Source: Chlorops oryzae (Eukaryota > Arthropoda > Insecta > Diptera > Chloropidae). Taken from it: a stretch of DNA of 64,000 bases. How positions within the stretch are numbered: position 1 is the first letter of the stretch; every line of letters starts with the position of its first letter. The stretch covers positions 72,161,188 through 72,225,187 of the forward strand of contig CM035808.1 in NCBI GenBank assembly GCA_020466095.1, given 5' to 3'. The notes below the pieces were generated by a model. That model made no database searches and was not told the origin of the DNA. It was given only the letters and a program-made list of their open reading frames with translations. A program made the translations under genes and the position numbers. Shown piece after piece: positions 9,743 to 21,286 of the stretch.

Positions 9743-10410
9743 ATTTCTAATCGAGCTCTTACAGGGGTGCTTCTTTCGTTCTTTTAGCCATTCCCAAGTT
9801 TGATAGCGCAGAATAGTAAATTTTTCGCTTATGGCTGCTAAAAAAGGTAACACAAAACATAAATATAACTTCCGAAATTGACTCCTATCTTCGTTTTTAC
9901 TCTTTTTATTTTCAATCATTTTTTCTGCATTTTCAATTGGCATTGGACTCTTGTAAAAATGAAAACTTACATTTTCGTTTAAATGCACTCTTCGCTTTTG
10001 CTTTTGATTTTTCTTTAATAAAAGTTCTTTTTTACTTAAGATTCTTGAACTCATTATGATTTTTTTCTCTGAAATATTTAAATTTATACTGGTCTTTTTT
10101 TCGTCAACATAGTCTACAAATTTTTTATTTATATCTAGTTCCTTTAGTTCGTCTTTATATTTTGGTTTTTCTGAATTTCGCATTTGAATTGGCCTCAGAG
10201 TCTCTTGTTTGATGCTAGCATTCCGGTCTATTGGCCGAGACCGGGCCGCCAGGGGTTTCCCTGACTATTCGGACAATTTCTTGCAATATGACCCGGTTGC
10301 GAGCATTTAAAACATTGAATGGGTTTATGCATTGTTGGGGCGCTTCGATTGTTATTAGTATTTCGATCGCTATTTCTCGTTTTCGAATTTTTATTGTTCT
10401 GATAAGCTTC

Positions 10411-12065
10411 TTAGTTTTTGTGCCCCTGCCTGCAGTAAGGATTTGTTTCGTGACCCTTTAACTGACAAACGTTACAATATAAATTTTTTATTTTCGCATA
10501 GCAATATATTTCGGAGTGTCCCGTTTTTCCGCACAAACCGCAATTTTGTATATTTTTATGCATGGGAGTATTGTTTGCGTTGCATTGCGCATTAGTTGTG
10601 TGTCCATATTGAGCACAACTACCGCAGTAGGGCGTGTTTTTTCTTTGCACGCAAGCATCCCAAGTATGGCCTTCTACGTTACAAAATTAACACCGAGCTT
10701 GGTGTATCGCTACTGGGGTTGGTTTATTTACGAAATGATCAGAATATCCAATTTTAATATTTTCTTCATGTCGCTCTTCCGTCGTCTGCGCTAATTTTAT
10801 AAGAGTAAATAGTGATTCATGTTCTGCGCCCTCGAGTCTGTTTCATAAAAAGGGGTCCTCAATACCAAAGATAAATTTATATTTTCCTAATTTCTGGTAG
10901 TGGTGTAGCAATGCTACTGCTTCAGTACGGTTCCACGATTCCCTAATGAGCTCTTCGGCTTCACGCAATAACGATTCTATTTTCCTACCAAACTCCCAAG
11001 CCTTTTCCGCACTCTGCTGCTTTGCGGAAGCAATTTCATATCTGATTGTTTCTAAGCTTCGTTTCTTCAAAAATTCTGATTTTATGACGTCGTTTAACTC
11101 ATCCAGAATGTTTATTATTCTCTTTGAGACAATTTCGTAAGCTTTGCCTGCTAGTCTGTTTTTTCAGCAACCTAGTATGTCGCATACATTGCTGTTCCCT
11201 AATACGCTTTTCAATAATCCAATTCCATTAACAAATCTATCAATTTCTAGATATAAATCAGCATTGTTAGTGCCTGAAAAATATGGAACGAGGTTATTTA
11301 CTTTTCCCATCAATTCGTCTACCTGCATATTGGTGGCCATATTTATACGTATTGTATGCTGGGATGGGGAGGATGTTGGGATAGTTAGATTATCGGTGAT
11401 GGGGCTAGTTGTCTTGACTGTAGGATTAATATGCTGAGCAGTAGTTGTGGGTGTTAAAGATTTTTCGTTAAGTGGAACTACGTTTTGGATTGTGGGGAGA
11501 GCGAGATTATCTGTGTTTGAGCTAGTTGTCCTAATTTTTCTTGTTTGGCTAGGATCAGGAGAAACTGCGGTGTTACAAACGTTTTTTAATGCTGTCTTAA
11601 GTTGTCTAACTTAATGTTTCAAATATTTTACTTCCTATTCGCTTTCTTTTAAGCGTATTTTGTCTTTTTCTACTGTTTCTGCTAATTTATTACGGACGGC
11701 CTTATTTAGTGATTCTCTTAGTTCTTGGTTATCCCTTTCAGATTCGGCAATCAAATTATTCTGTACGTCAATCTGTGCTCTTAATTTTTTGCACTCTCTT
11801 GTTAAACCCTGTATTGATTCTTCTAGTATCTGAATTTTTTTTTCTGTGACCTGTTCCGAAACACTTACTGAATTTGATTAATTAAAAACGTAGCTTCCCC
11901 TAATTTTGAAAATTGACCCAGCACTGCTTGATCCTTTACTAATTTCAAAATTTCCTTGCTCAAAATTGACTCCCGTGCTAACTCCTTTGCTTCTCTAAGA
12001 ACTTCTTCGGAATCAGTTTCGAATAATTTTAGTTTATCTTTTAACGCATCTAGTTCTTTGGCCAT
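10411..12065 (-). pseudogene. Gag-like region with three zinc knuckles and a repeated helical segment
   Basis: The zinc-knuckle part (10650-10411) shows three CX2CX4HX5C-like motifs: CGSCAQYGHTTNAQC, CGLCGKTGHSEIYC and CNVCQLKGHETNPYC. These normally bind genomic RNA. Two upstream charged helical pieces (12065-11865 and 11070-10843) share EExLREAxELxRES-like cores and similar C-terminal tails (GQFSKLGEATF and YQKLGKYKFIF), which suggests an internal duplication in this gag. Stops and frameshifts separate the pieces. Confidence 0.65.
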
Positions 12066-12342
12066 AAGGTTTAATTAAATTTACAGTTAACCAAAATAAT
12101 AAACAGGGACTCAATGTAGTTTTATTAAACAATTTTCTGTTGTACTTACCATTTTTATTTATTCTGCTGGAATGTTGAGGGTGTTGATTGATGTGAATTT
12201 TACACTTTCAACTTTTAGACTATTATGTTTTTATTTTTCTTTTTAAACTTAACAACTTTATCAAACTTTTAACTTTCAAACTTGTATTAAAATAAAATTC
12301 GAAAATAATTATTCAATCCCTTATGGTTTAAATTAACCAAAA
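12066..12342. other. A+T-rich spacer, possible leader of the retroelement relic
   Basis: It lies upstream of the reverse-strand gag start. No LTR end or primer-binding site could be identified, and no other feature is seen. Confidence 0.3.
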
Positions 12343-13571
12343 ACAAGTAAGAAAGCTAAAGTCGGTCAAGCCCGACTTTGAAATACCCAGCGTCCCGACA
12401 TTACGAGCGCACTATGTTTTGCTTCTCTATTTGTGGGCGTGGCAGTGGGAGGGCAACATAAATTATTTCCCTACACCTTTCATTCGCCTTGGTGAACCTA
12501 TGTTGCGAATTTGAAGCTTCTACTTCTTTTACTTCGGAAGTTACGAAAAATCTTCATTTGTGGGCGTGGCAGTGGGCGGGCCGCATACAATTTTTTCCTA
12601 CACCTTTCGTTCGCCTTGGTGAACCTATGTTGCGAATTTGAAGCTTCAACGCCTTTTACTTCGGAAGTTACGAAAAATCTTTATTTGTGGGCGTGGCAGT
12701 GGGCGGGCCACAAAAAATTTTTTCCTACACCTTTCATTCGCCTTGGTGAACCTATGTTGCGAATTCGAAGCTTCTACGCCTTTTACTTCGGAAGTTACGA
12801 AAAAACTTCATTTGTGGGCGTGGCAGTGGGCGGGCCATAAAAAAAATTTTCCTACACCTTTCATTTGTCTTGGTGAACCTATGTTGCGAATTTGAAGCTT
12901 CTACGCCTTTTACTTCGGAAGTTATGAAAATTCTCTATTTGTGGGCGTGGCAGTGGGCGGGCTACATAAATTTTTGTTCCTACACCTTTCATTTGCCTTA
13001 GGCAACCTATGCTGCGAATTTGAAGCTTCTACGCCTTTTACTTCACAAGTTACGATAAGCCCTTATTTTTGGGCTTATTTGTGGGCGTGGCTCGAGGAGG
13101 GCGGCGTCCATTTTTTGCCAGGATATGTCCCTTTTCGTAGTTTACCAGTACACCAAATATCAATGGAATGTGTTGACTGGTTCGCAAGTTACAAGCATTT
13201 TACTGAAAACACATTATATTCATTTGTGGGCGTGGCAGTGGGCGGATGTCTCCAATTTTTACTTAGGATCATACTCGGATCCCGATATACCTGTGTGCCA
13301 AATTTCGACTTGATTGGTCCAGCCGTTTCGGAGGAGATCCGACCACGGACGGACGGACAGACGGACAGACGGACAGACGGACGGACGGACGGACGGACGG
13401 ACGGACAGACGGACAGACGGACAGACGGACAGACGGACATGTCTAAATCGATTCAGTTTTTGATCCTGATCATTTCTATATATATTTTTCTATAGCTCCG
13501 GAGCTTAATTCTCCCTGTTACAAGATTTGCACAAAACTAATATACCCCGCTTACGCTGGGTATAAAAATAA
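12343..13571 (+). mobile_element. Mini-me/DINE-1-like element with 127-bp internal repeats
   Basis: The copy starts ACAAGTAAGAAAGCTAAAG and ends GCTTACGCTGGGTATAAAA. Its body has about five repeats of 127 bp, each beginning TTGTGGGCGTGGCAGTGGG (about 12431, 12558, 12685, 12812, 12939). A GGAC/AGAC microsatellite (about 13345-13438) and a short TA-rich tract follow. The paired GTCY-type and TA tracts are the hallmark of mini-me elements, which later work linked to Helitron-type DINE-1 elements. The open frames across it come from the repeats and are not genes. Confidence 0.75.
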
Positions 13572-13704
13572 TAATAGCAATAGAATATTTAGCTTCTTCG
13601 GTATGTGACTTCGCCACTTTTTAAAACTGGAAACAGTTCCGCTTAGCTGGATTGAGTCGCGCTATATTAACGTTTAAAACAACCTCAAACATTTTTCTCA
13701 GTGT
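13572..13704. other. Short spacer between the mini-me-like element and the protease fragment
   Basis: Nothing was recognised. Confidence 0.3.
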
Positions 13705-13799
13705 AATCACACGGATGTTCGAAGAGAATCCAGTGAATTAGAATATGTCTGTGGCACAGAATTTGAAAGTTTGGAAGTTCCAAACATTAATCAATTACA
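13705..13799 (+). pseudogene. Short inverted copy of the retroelement protease region
   Basis: These 95 bases are essentially the reverse complement of about 9111-9205: the same coding segment, with HTDVRRESSELEYVCGTEFE in both. It stops where LOA-like LINE copy A begins. It shows that a second copy of the gag-protease element existed here in the opposite orientation. Confidence 0.85.
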
Positions 13800-14137
13800 T
13801 GGCCTCGCATGGCCTCCCTGCTTGCAAAGATACCCATGGGACCTTAAGGCGACTACACAACAAGCGGAGATAGCGGCTTTGAGTTGGGGCCCATATCGCA
13901 TGGACAATACGCCAACAACACAAAAAAACCAAGTCCAACCCGTCAGGGGGACAACCCAACACCCCTTCGGGGACGGGAGCAATCCCAAAAACGTCCAACC
14001 CGTCAGGGGGACAGAAAAAGTCCACCCCAGGTGGCTTTACAAAAAGTGGTACGCCCAACCCTAAAGGGGAGCCGCCACAAAAGAAAATTCTGAGGCAAAG
14101 TGTTATTGCTCTCACCACTCCGGTAAGAGACAGCACT

Positions 14138-15372
14138 TTGCCATCTACTTCGCGAGGCAATGGAACTGCTCCAACTGCCTCAAAGAGAACCACAGGACCT
14201 TCGGCAAGCAAGCCTGTCCTGAAGGTGAAGGAAGCCAGTGCTGCCTCCACGGCATCCAAGGCGACCAATGCCTCCACCCGGGCCTACAGGACGCGAAGAT
14301 CTGCTCTGCGGATTCTCGCAAAGTATGAGAAGGTGGATCCGAACTCCTTAACGGAAAGCGACAAGGCCTCCATTGAGTGGGCCAAGAAAAAACGTCGCGG
14401 TTCAACCCGTGAGTCTGCCACCTGTCACAGGGGCAACTCAAAAACGGCAAAGGTCCGTAGAGACCACTACTCCTCCCATCTCTCAAGGTGGAAAGAGGCC
14501 CAGGCTTGCCACCAAGCCCAACGCAGGTGCACGACCCTATAGCGAGATCGCAAAGAACTCGCTCATATGGGCTATTATTGACGCCAATAAGAGCGACGGC
14601 ACCATCTCCCCAGCAAACTGGAAGTTGGTACAACTGGCTCTTATGCGCATCTACAGAGACGTTGTCCGTGCCCATCCTGGTCCCTCTCCCGTATGCAGGG
14701 ACGCAGGATGGTATCAGGGCCACGTCAAGCTGATAGCTTGTGCAGATCAACGCTCAGCGGATCTGTACAAGCTTGCAATCGAGCAGGTAGGAGAGGTCTG
14801 GCCCGGCGCCTTGATAAAGGTGGTCACCAAAGACCAGATCCCTAGCCGACCTAGGTCAAAGGCTTGGCTACCTACCGAGCCATCGTCCCCGAGGAGATCC
14901 TCGAAGTGCTGAAGCTCAGCAACCTTGATCTCCCAACCCATGACTGGAAGGTGGTCAAGGTCGGTAGACCGCGGCAACATGCATGAGGTACTCATCGTGT
15001 TAAACGAAGAGTCCCTCACGCCACTGCTTCAGAGGAAGGGCGTGGTCAACTACGGTTTCGAGTCGGCCACGCTCCGCATCTACAAGGGCGACAAATCCAG
15101 CAACGCATCAAGTGGCTCAGCATCAGCACCCCCTGCACCTGTGCAGGGAGCCGCAAGTCTCACCAGCCAAATGGAAGACAACTCGTGAAAAGGCCCTGCA
15201 ATCCGACGACGGATGCAGTACAGCCTCGACTGCCGAGCTGGCGGGGGACTTCTTCGATCTTGTCCTGGTTTCAGAACAAGAAGAAGTCTCCTCCTGTTCT
15301 GGTGACGAGGCCGAGGACCTGAACCAGACGATAGTCTGCCAGCCTAAGAATGGTGAAGGTATTGCAGATTAA
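14138..15372 (+). pseudogene. LINE ORF1 (gag-like nucleic-acid-binding protein), copy A
   Basis: The N-terminal part is a Pro/Ser/Thr/Lys-rich linker. The core (about 14520-14880) has GWYQGHVKLIACADQ, LYKLAIEQVGEVWPGA and KAWLP, the pattern of a DUF4780-like domain found in gag proteins of insect LINEs. Reading shifts frame near the A6 run at about 14385 and again near 14890. The C-terminal acidic tail (about 15190-15372) overlaps the start of ORF2 by 23 bases. ORF1 proteins of this group bind element RNA. The first shift is shared with copy B and so predates the duplication. Confidence 0.75.
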
Positions 15373-18300
15373 CCTTCACCATTCTAAGGCTGCGTCAGCA
15401 GCACTACTCCTCCGTCTGGCAAAATCAGGGGAGGACATATGCCTAATCCAGGAACCTTGGTTCTCGCAGGAACGGGTTTGTGGATTAAACCAACCAGGCT
15501 ACACCCTGGTATCACCTGGCACAGGTAAGGTACGAGCCTGTATCCTAATTAAGAATTCAATTGACATGATTGCACTCAACAGGTTCTGCGATGACGACAA
15601 CGCCAGCATAGCGGTCAGAGCGGGTGGTTCGCCACTATGGATAGCGTCCTGCTACATGGCGCATGACCATGGGCCTAACCCTCCAGGCAACCTTTTAAGG
15701 GCCTTGACAGCAGAAGCCAACAGGACACACACCCCCATAATCATAGGGGCGGATGCCAACTCCCATCATCAGGTGTGGGGCAGCACCGACACGAATGAAA
15801 GGGGTGAGTCACTTTTTGATTATATATTAAGCAACTGCCTTACAGTAGCTAACATAGGTGAGGAACCTACATTTTTGACCTCGAACCGTAGCGAGGTCCT
15901 AGACCTCACATTAATTAGTGAACGGTCATCTAGCCTTGTCCGGCAGTGGACGGTCTCTTCAGACTGCTCACTGTCAGACCATAGATATATTACCTTTATA
16001 GTTGGAGAGTTAGATACTAAAAATCCAACTAGGTTCACGAACAGGAAACGTACAAACTGGGAGAAGTTTCACTCCTCCCTTAAGTTTGCACTTGATCCGA
16101 CACCTACTCCCATCCAGAGCATACAAAGCTTAGATGAAACAGTAGACGCTTTCACGTTGGCCTACGAAACCGCGGCCAACGCAGCATGCAACCGCGCTAA
16201 ACCTAGGGGCAAACTTAAACCTCCCTGGTGGAATGCGGAAATCGCTATCCTTAGAAGGACATGTAGAAAATGCTTCAATGAAGCCAAAAGAACATCGGAC
16301 TGGCAACCTATAGGGAGAACCTCCGAATATTTAAGTACGTCGTCAGGAAAGCGAAGCGATCTTCCTGGAGAACCTTCTGTGATAAAAAGAAAGCATCTCC
16401 GAAACGAATCGCCTACGCAAAATCCTAAGCTCGTCGCCAAGGTACCCAGGTTGCATCCAAAGGGAGAATGGGACCTGGACTGATACTCCCTCAGAAACCC
16501 TGGAGGTCCTCCTGGACACTCATTTCCCAGGTAGCTACCAGGAATCCGACCACCGATCAAATCGTTCGCCCCTTTAAATCTCCTGGCCCAGATGGCATCA
16601 TACCAGCCGACCTGCAACGCTCGTCGGAGTGGGCATTCCCTGGCTTAAATGATTTACAACGCCTGTATGAAGTTCTCACATATTCCCGTTAAATGGCGGG
16701 AGTACAGAGTAATCTTTATACCTAAGGCAGGCAAAGCAAGTCATACGAAACCGAAAGACTTTCGTCCCATCAGCCTTTCATCCTTTCTTCTGAAAACTTT
16801 CGAGAGGATCCTTGGCTACTTCATATATGATACCATCAGTATCGATAATATATCTGAATCTCAACATGCCTATACCAAAGGCAAATCTGTAGAGACAGCA
16901 ATGCATAAAGTAATTCAGCAAATTGAGAAATCACTTTCTCACAAAGAATATACGCTCAGTGCGTTTGTAGACATAGAAGGGGCGTTCAACAACGTCTGCC
17001 CACAAGCCGTGACGTCAACTTTAGCCAACTTAGGAGTTGATGGCACGATAAATAACATAGTGAAAAGTCTACTTATTGATAGGACTATCACTGCGTCGGT
17101 GGGGAACACGCAGCACAGCAGAAAAGTGGAGAGAGGAACACCCCAAGGAGGTGTCCTCTCCCCCCTTCTCTGGAATCTGGTTGTGAACTCTCTGCTAACT
17201 GTACTCGATGACATCAGATGCAATGTAGTAGCGTACGCAGATGACATTGCAATATCCGTCACCGGGAAGCATCTCGACATCATCTCGGATAGGATGTCTC
17301 AACATCTAGGAACACTCAGCCGCTGGAGCGGGGAGTGTGGACTAAAAATCAATCCTAATAAAACGGAACTCGTACTCTTCTCCAGAAGATACAAGATCCC
17401 ATCTTTAACCTACCAAAATTAAATGGGGTTGTCTTGAAACTAAGCAGCCAAGTCAAATACTTAGGGCTGATACTCGACTCTAAGCTCCTATGGAGAGAAA
17501 ACACCAAGGAGAGAGCCAGAAAAGCACTCTGTGCGTTATATTGCTGTAAAAGGGCAATAGGCACAAAATGGGGACTTTCCCCCAATTCTATACAATGGCT
17601 CTACCAAGCTGTGGTGGAACCGATCCTTCTATATGGCTCAACCTTTTGGTGGCCGATCACCTATAAATCATCGTATATTCAAGCCTTAGACAGGGTGAGG
17701 AGACAGTCTGCTCTATTGATAACAAGAGCACTGAGAACTACCCCTTCCAAGGCACTTTTTACAATCCTTTGTTGGCTACCAACATCACTCCTCATCAGAC
17801 AACAAGCGAAGATCGCGGCTGCGCGATTGAACACCGTCTGCCGATGGACCAGAACAGACACTGGTCACTCACAAATCTTGACAAAAGATTTCAGAATCCC
17901 GACTGATGTGGACTATCGCACCCCTTCGCTCTGCTTCGAATGCGGATATACCACCCGCATACCGAGCGGGGAGGAGTGGTGCGATGGTCTACAAATCAAC
18001 CGGGACGCAATTGAAATTTATACTGACGGCTCTAAACTCGACTCAAGGGTAGGGTGCGGTATCTATTCTAACAGCTTAAACCTTAGTTCAGCCCTCCGTC
18101 TGCCTGACCACTGCAGTGTATTTCAAGCGGAGGTCATGGCCATTAACCACGCCGCCAGGTGGCTCATGTGTAATGAGATATTTGGCAGGAATATTTACAT
18201 TTTCACCGACAACCAGGCGGCTATCAAATCCTTTGATTGCGGACTGGAGTCCACATCAAAACTTGTCAAGAATGCCGGAAATTCTCAACGAGATAGCGGA

Positions 18301-18849
18301 ACATTCAGCGGTATCCATTTTCTGGGTACCGGGGCACAGGGACATTGAAGGAAACGGCAAGGCCGATGAACTTGCTAAGATGGGCACATCGCTTCCAGAG
18401 ACCTCCTTTTCTAACATAGGAATCCCACTGGCTACAGTGAAATTCCGCATAAAAGAAGAATATCTCGACTTGGCAAATAAGCTTTGGGTCGAAGAAGATT
18501 TCTGCGGGATCACTAGACAAACCTGGCCATCTCTGAATAAGAGACGATCCAGGGACCTGGTGAAACTCAGCAACACCTCCATCCATCAGACGGTATCAGT
18601 TCTCCCGGCCATTGCCTGTTCGGCAGACATGCCGCAAGGCTGGGAGCCCCATACAATGACTTTTGCCGGAGCTGTCGCTCGGAGGAGGAGGAGGAATCCA
18701 TTCTCCACCTCCTGTGTCAGTTCCCGGCCTTAGCGTCAAAAAGACTGTCTCTACTGGGACACACCTTTCTGACCAGCCTCACCAAACTGTCAGAAATCAA
18801 AATTTCAGACATCGCGCGGTTCATCAGGAAGTCAAATTGGCTTCTATAG
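15350..18849 (+). pseudogene. LINE ORF2 (endonuclease, RT, RNase H), copy A, frameshifted
   Basis: APE endonuclease (15350 to about 16050): VKVLQINLHHSKAA, LIQEPW, IIGADANSHHQVWGS and LSDHRYI. Reverse transcriptase (about 16700-17420): FRPISLSSFLLKTFERI, FVDIEGAFNNV, RGTPQGGVLSPLLWNL and the catalytic AYADDIAIS. RNase H (about 18010-18400): EIYTDGSK, FQAEVMAI, FTDNQAAI and WVPGHRDIEGNGKADELAK, with the acidic catalytic residues present. A C-terminal CCHC motif (CRSC...HLLCQC) precedes the stop at 18847-18849. Frameshifts near 16310, 16640, 17420, 18270 and 18610 make this copy inactive. The product would nick DNA and copy the element RNA at the nick. Confidence 0.9.
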
Positions 18850-19094
18850 GAAGTAGAAAGGGGATAGTCGTGTCTCTATGGTACCACAAAGGGCCTATCT
18901 GTGAGCCTACGTGAGCTATAAGCTGCCGCACCAACCTAACTCCACTACTTTAACCGTTCGGACAAACGGCATGTCCATGAAAAAAATGGACTGTCGTGGT
19001 CTCGAACTTTCAAAACAAAAAAGAAAAATAATAATATATATAGGTATATAATTTTTTTCTTTTTTTTTTTTTATTATTATTTTTTTTTTTTTTT

Positions 19095-19359
19095 TTGACG
19101 GTCACACCGGTTCGGACAACGTGTCCCTTCGCTTCTTCTTCACGAAAAACTCGGATCACAAAGGGTGCAACTTTTAGTATACTTAAGCGGCTCTAAACTT
19201 AACTTAGCACTTAGTCATTGCCTAGATACACGTTTTACCGGTGATTTTACCGTGAATCGATGCAATGAGGACGGTTTTGTCCTTTACTTTACTACTCCTT
19301 AATACAAACTTCCTTCTTGAATCCTAGACAGGAATTGCTTTAAATTGGGCGCCATTTAT
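19095..19359 (-). other. Leader of the reverse-strand gypsy element in arm A, with primer-binding site
   Basis: This is the mirror of 28713-28977. The primer-binding site TGGCGCCCAA lies on the reverse strand at 19345-19354, 5 bases from the LTR end. Beyond the LINE, no gag-pol of this element follows on the left. Confidence 0.8.
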
Positions 19360-20864
19360 TGTTCCGCGAATGCCTGTGCCTGGATAAAAAAAAACCTGAT
19401 GGCTAGCTCAGGCTCAGGGCGGGATACTCCAACCCGAAATACACGTTCTTCGTTTGGCAGTTCAACGGACAACAAAACATTTATATTCATCATTTACTTT
19501 CCTCTCAAGGTAGTCAACAAGAACACCGAAACACTTACATTCAGATTTGCTCATCACACTTACAGTCACCTTTTTCATCTTTCCGCATGGGCTTTCCTTC
19601 CAAGGAGATCCAAATAAAATCACTCCATCATTTCAAACTTCATTATAAATCTTTTAAATATCAATTGATTTAAACATGTGCAGCACTTATCAAAATTTGT
19701 TTGCTTTCTACATTTAATTTTTGCTATTAATCTTCTTTTTTCTTTAATTCTAATTATATTATCCTTTAATTCTTCTTTTTTTCTTTTATAAAACAATTTT
19801 TTTTCTTTACTCCGGTCCTAAATCGCTTGCTACGGTTTTTGTCTTTTGTTCATCATAATCACACAAAAAAATATATATGTTCCCTAAGAGCTCGTCGACA
19901 GATTACTTTACTTTACTCAGTCGTAGCTAGCTGGTTTGGTGGCCGTTTACAACGTCTAACAAATAAAAATAATACGTTCAATATGTTTCTTTACAAAAAT
20001 ATCACAAAAAAAAAACATTGAAAGAATGCTGTATCTTCGAATTTGGTTTGCCTTTTTTTTTACAAAGAAATCGAGATTTCATTACTTTCCGCGAGATCAA
20101 CACAAAAAATTTTAATAATTGACAATTGGTCTACAAATAAATTTCGGTTGCGACTTTAAACGCTCTCACCAATCTGTTGGATTCGCCCTTTTCTTCGCCA
20201 CTCGGTATTCTAACCGCTTCTTCTCAAGACTTCCAGATTTCGCCTGATCTGCAATCGCACTTCTCGGTTGAGGTTATGTCTTCAGCTTTCTTTCTTTCGC
20301 CATCCAGCTTATTGATGAATCTTCTGCTTCCGGCGCCAGCTTTTCCGTCAAGCCCTTTTCTTTTTCCCGGCACCGACGTTTCTTACCGGATTCGCATCCG
20401 CGCGAATCGCTTTACATGCGCGTGTTTTTATTTTTATTTTTCGTCTTTCTAGTTTTTCTCGTCTTGGAATCACGTATTTTACGTCCCGTGTTGGTGTCTT
20501 TTACTTTTTCTTTCAATTAAATTTTTGAGTCGCGGCCGTACTTTTTCTTATCGGCGTTTTGATGATCACTTGGCCTCTTTTCTTTTTTTCCGCTGTCGCT
20601 CCTTTCGGCTCAACGTTCAGCAACCTTTCCCCGTTTTTTCTCTCCTCTTCCTTTTTTTTCCTCTTCTTATTTTTTTGACTGTTGCCTCACTTCCTGTTCT
20701 AGAAGGTTCCTTTTTTGTTCTCCTTATCTCTTTCCCACTTTTGTCCTTCTTCCCTATATTGGTCTCCCTCTCCGAAATTCGTCACTCAGCTGATCAGCCT
20801 CCTTACACGGTTGCATTTGATGTGTGCTATTTTCATTATTCTCGTGTAAAATACCACCGCAACA
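19360..20864 (-). repeat. LTR of the gypsy element, arm A copy
   Basis: About 1,505 bp, nearly identical to the LTRs at 27200-28712 and 41948-43466. On the reverse strand it begins TGTTGCGG and ends CGGAACA, with the TG...CA ends expected of an LTR. The pyrimidine-rich open frames read on the forward strand are not genes. Confidence 0.9.
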
Positions 20865-21286
20865 AGCTTTGACGGCTGTTTAAAATGTTCTCAAAGTTCA
20901 CTAAGTTCGAGGTCTGAATGAACACCCATAGTTTCTCGATGATATACCTTGCGCTTTTTTAGTTGTCAAACTCCCTAGTCGGACATTATCGCATGCATGT
21001 AATGAAAACAGCAGCCATCTGCTAACAAACTTTATTAGAAGGTAGGGTTAGTAATGCGAGTAGTCGCAGTATGAATTTTCACCACTTCGGAAGTAGTCTA
21101 CTTTTCAGCTAGGTCATATGACGTTAGTAAACCTTTATTCGCTCGAAGCTGATATGAACGCTTTGAATTAAAATATCGGGTTAGGAACTTCACCACTATA
21201 GTGAGAACCATAGCATTAAGGATTTCCTTGTTAAGAGCTTTCTACATCTTCGAATATCTTTGTTGGTTGGCTTTGGGTCTTCCTGG
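20865..21286. other. Flank of the LTR shared by both arms
   Basis: No gene is seen. Part of it (about 21000-21090) recurs as a diverged direct copy at about 26380-26475, and a GGACATTATCGCATGCATG motif (20981) recurs at 24067. The flank is therefore itself a repeated sequence of unknown type. Confidence 0.6.

Larger units (their letters stand above)
9058..12065 (-). mobile_element. Reverse-strand LTR retroelement relic (gag and protease only)
   Basis: Reading leftwards there are coiled-coil gag pieces (12065-10843), three zinc knuckles (10650-10411), a basic linker (10183-9725) and a retropepsin region (9742-9058). No reverse transcriptase, integrase or LTR is visible, so this is a decayed fragment broken by stops and frameshifts. 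A second fragment of the same protease region lies in the opposite orientation at 13705-13799. Confidence 0.75.
13804..19094 (+). mobile_element. LOA-like LINE with RNase H, copy A (5' truncated)
   Basis: A non-LTR retrotransposon on the forward strand: a gag-like ORF1, an ORF2 with endonuclease, reverse transcriptase and RNase H, a 3' untranslated region with an inverted GTCCAT/ATGGAC hairpin (about 18971-18998), and an A-rich tail. ORF2 order and RNase H suggest the LOA/I group. It sits in the A-rich leader of a reverse-strand gypsy element, exactly as copy B does in arm B, so the two are one insertion that was duplicated. Its 5' end is cut at 13804. Confidence 0.9.
13804..21286. repeat. 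Arm A of a very large inverted repeat
   Basis: The arm is the reverse complement of 26779-35722, apart from scattered substitutions, small indels and the Transib-like insert in arm B. It contains a LINE, the leader and LTR of a gypsy element, and about 420 bp of flank. The inner limit (TCTTCCTGG, 21286) coincides with the first bases after the scaffold gap in arm B. The outer limit (CTCGCATGG, 13804) is where the two LINE copies diverge. Confidence 0.95.

Noticed and set aside
1355..12065. Envelope gene and the gag-protease relic as one errantivirus
   Set aside because: They are on opposite strands, about 5.6 kb apart, with other elements between and no LTR joining them; a shared family cannot be excluded but is not supported.
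13345..13438. Short regular repeats as a possible CRISPR array
   Set aside because: It is a simple GGAC/AGAC microsatellite without unique spacers, in an animal genome.
12511..13495. Long open frames over the 127-bp repeats and the GGAC/AGAC tract
   Set aside because: They arise because the repeat period leaves frames open; the peptides are low-complexity and recur in several frames and in the second copy.
20177..20872. Pyrimidine-rich open frames (and their copies at 27192-27887 and 41829-42290) as genes
   Set aside because: They lie inside the LTR copies, are rich in Ser/Phe/Leu from CT tracts, and have no recognisable domain.
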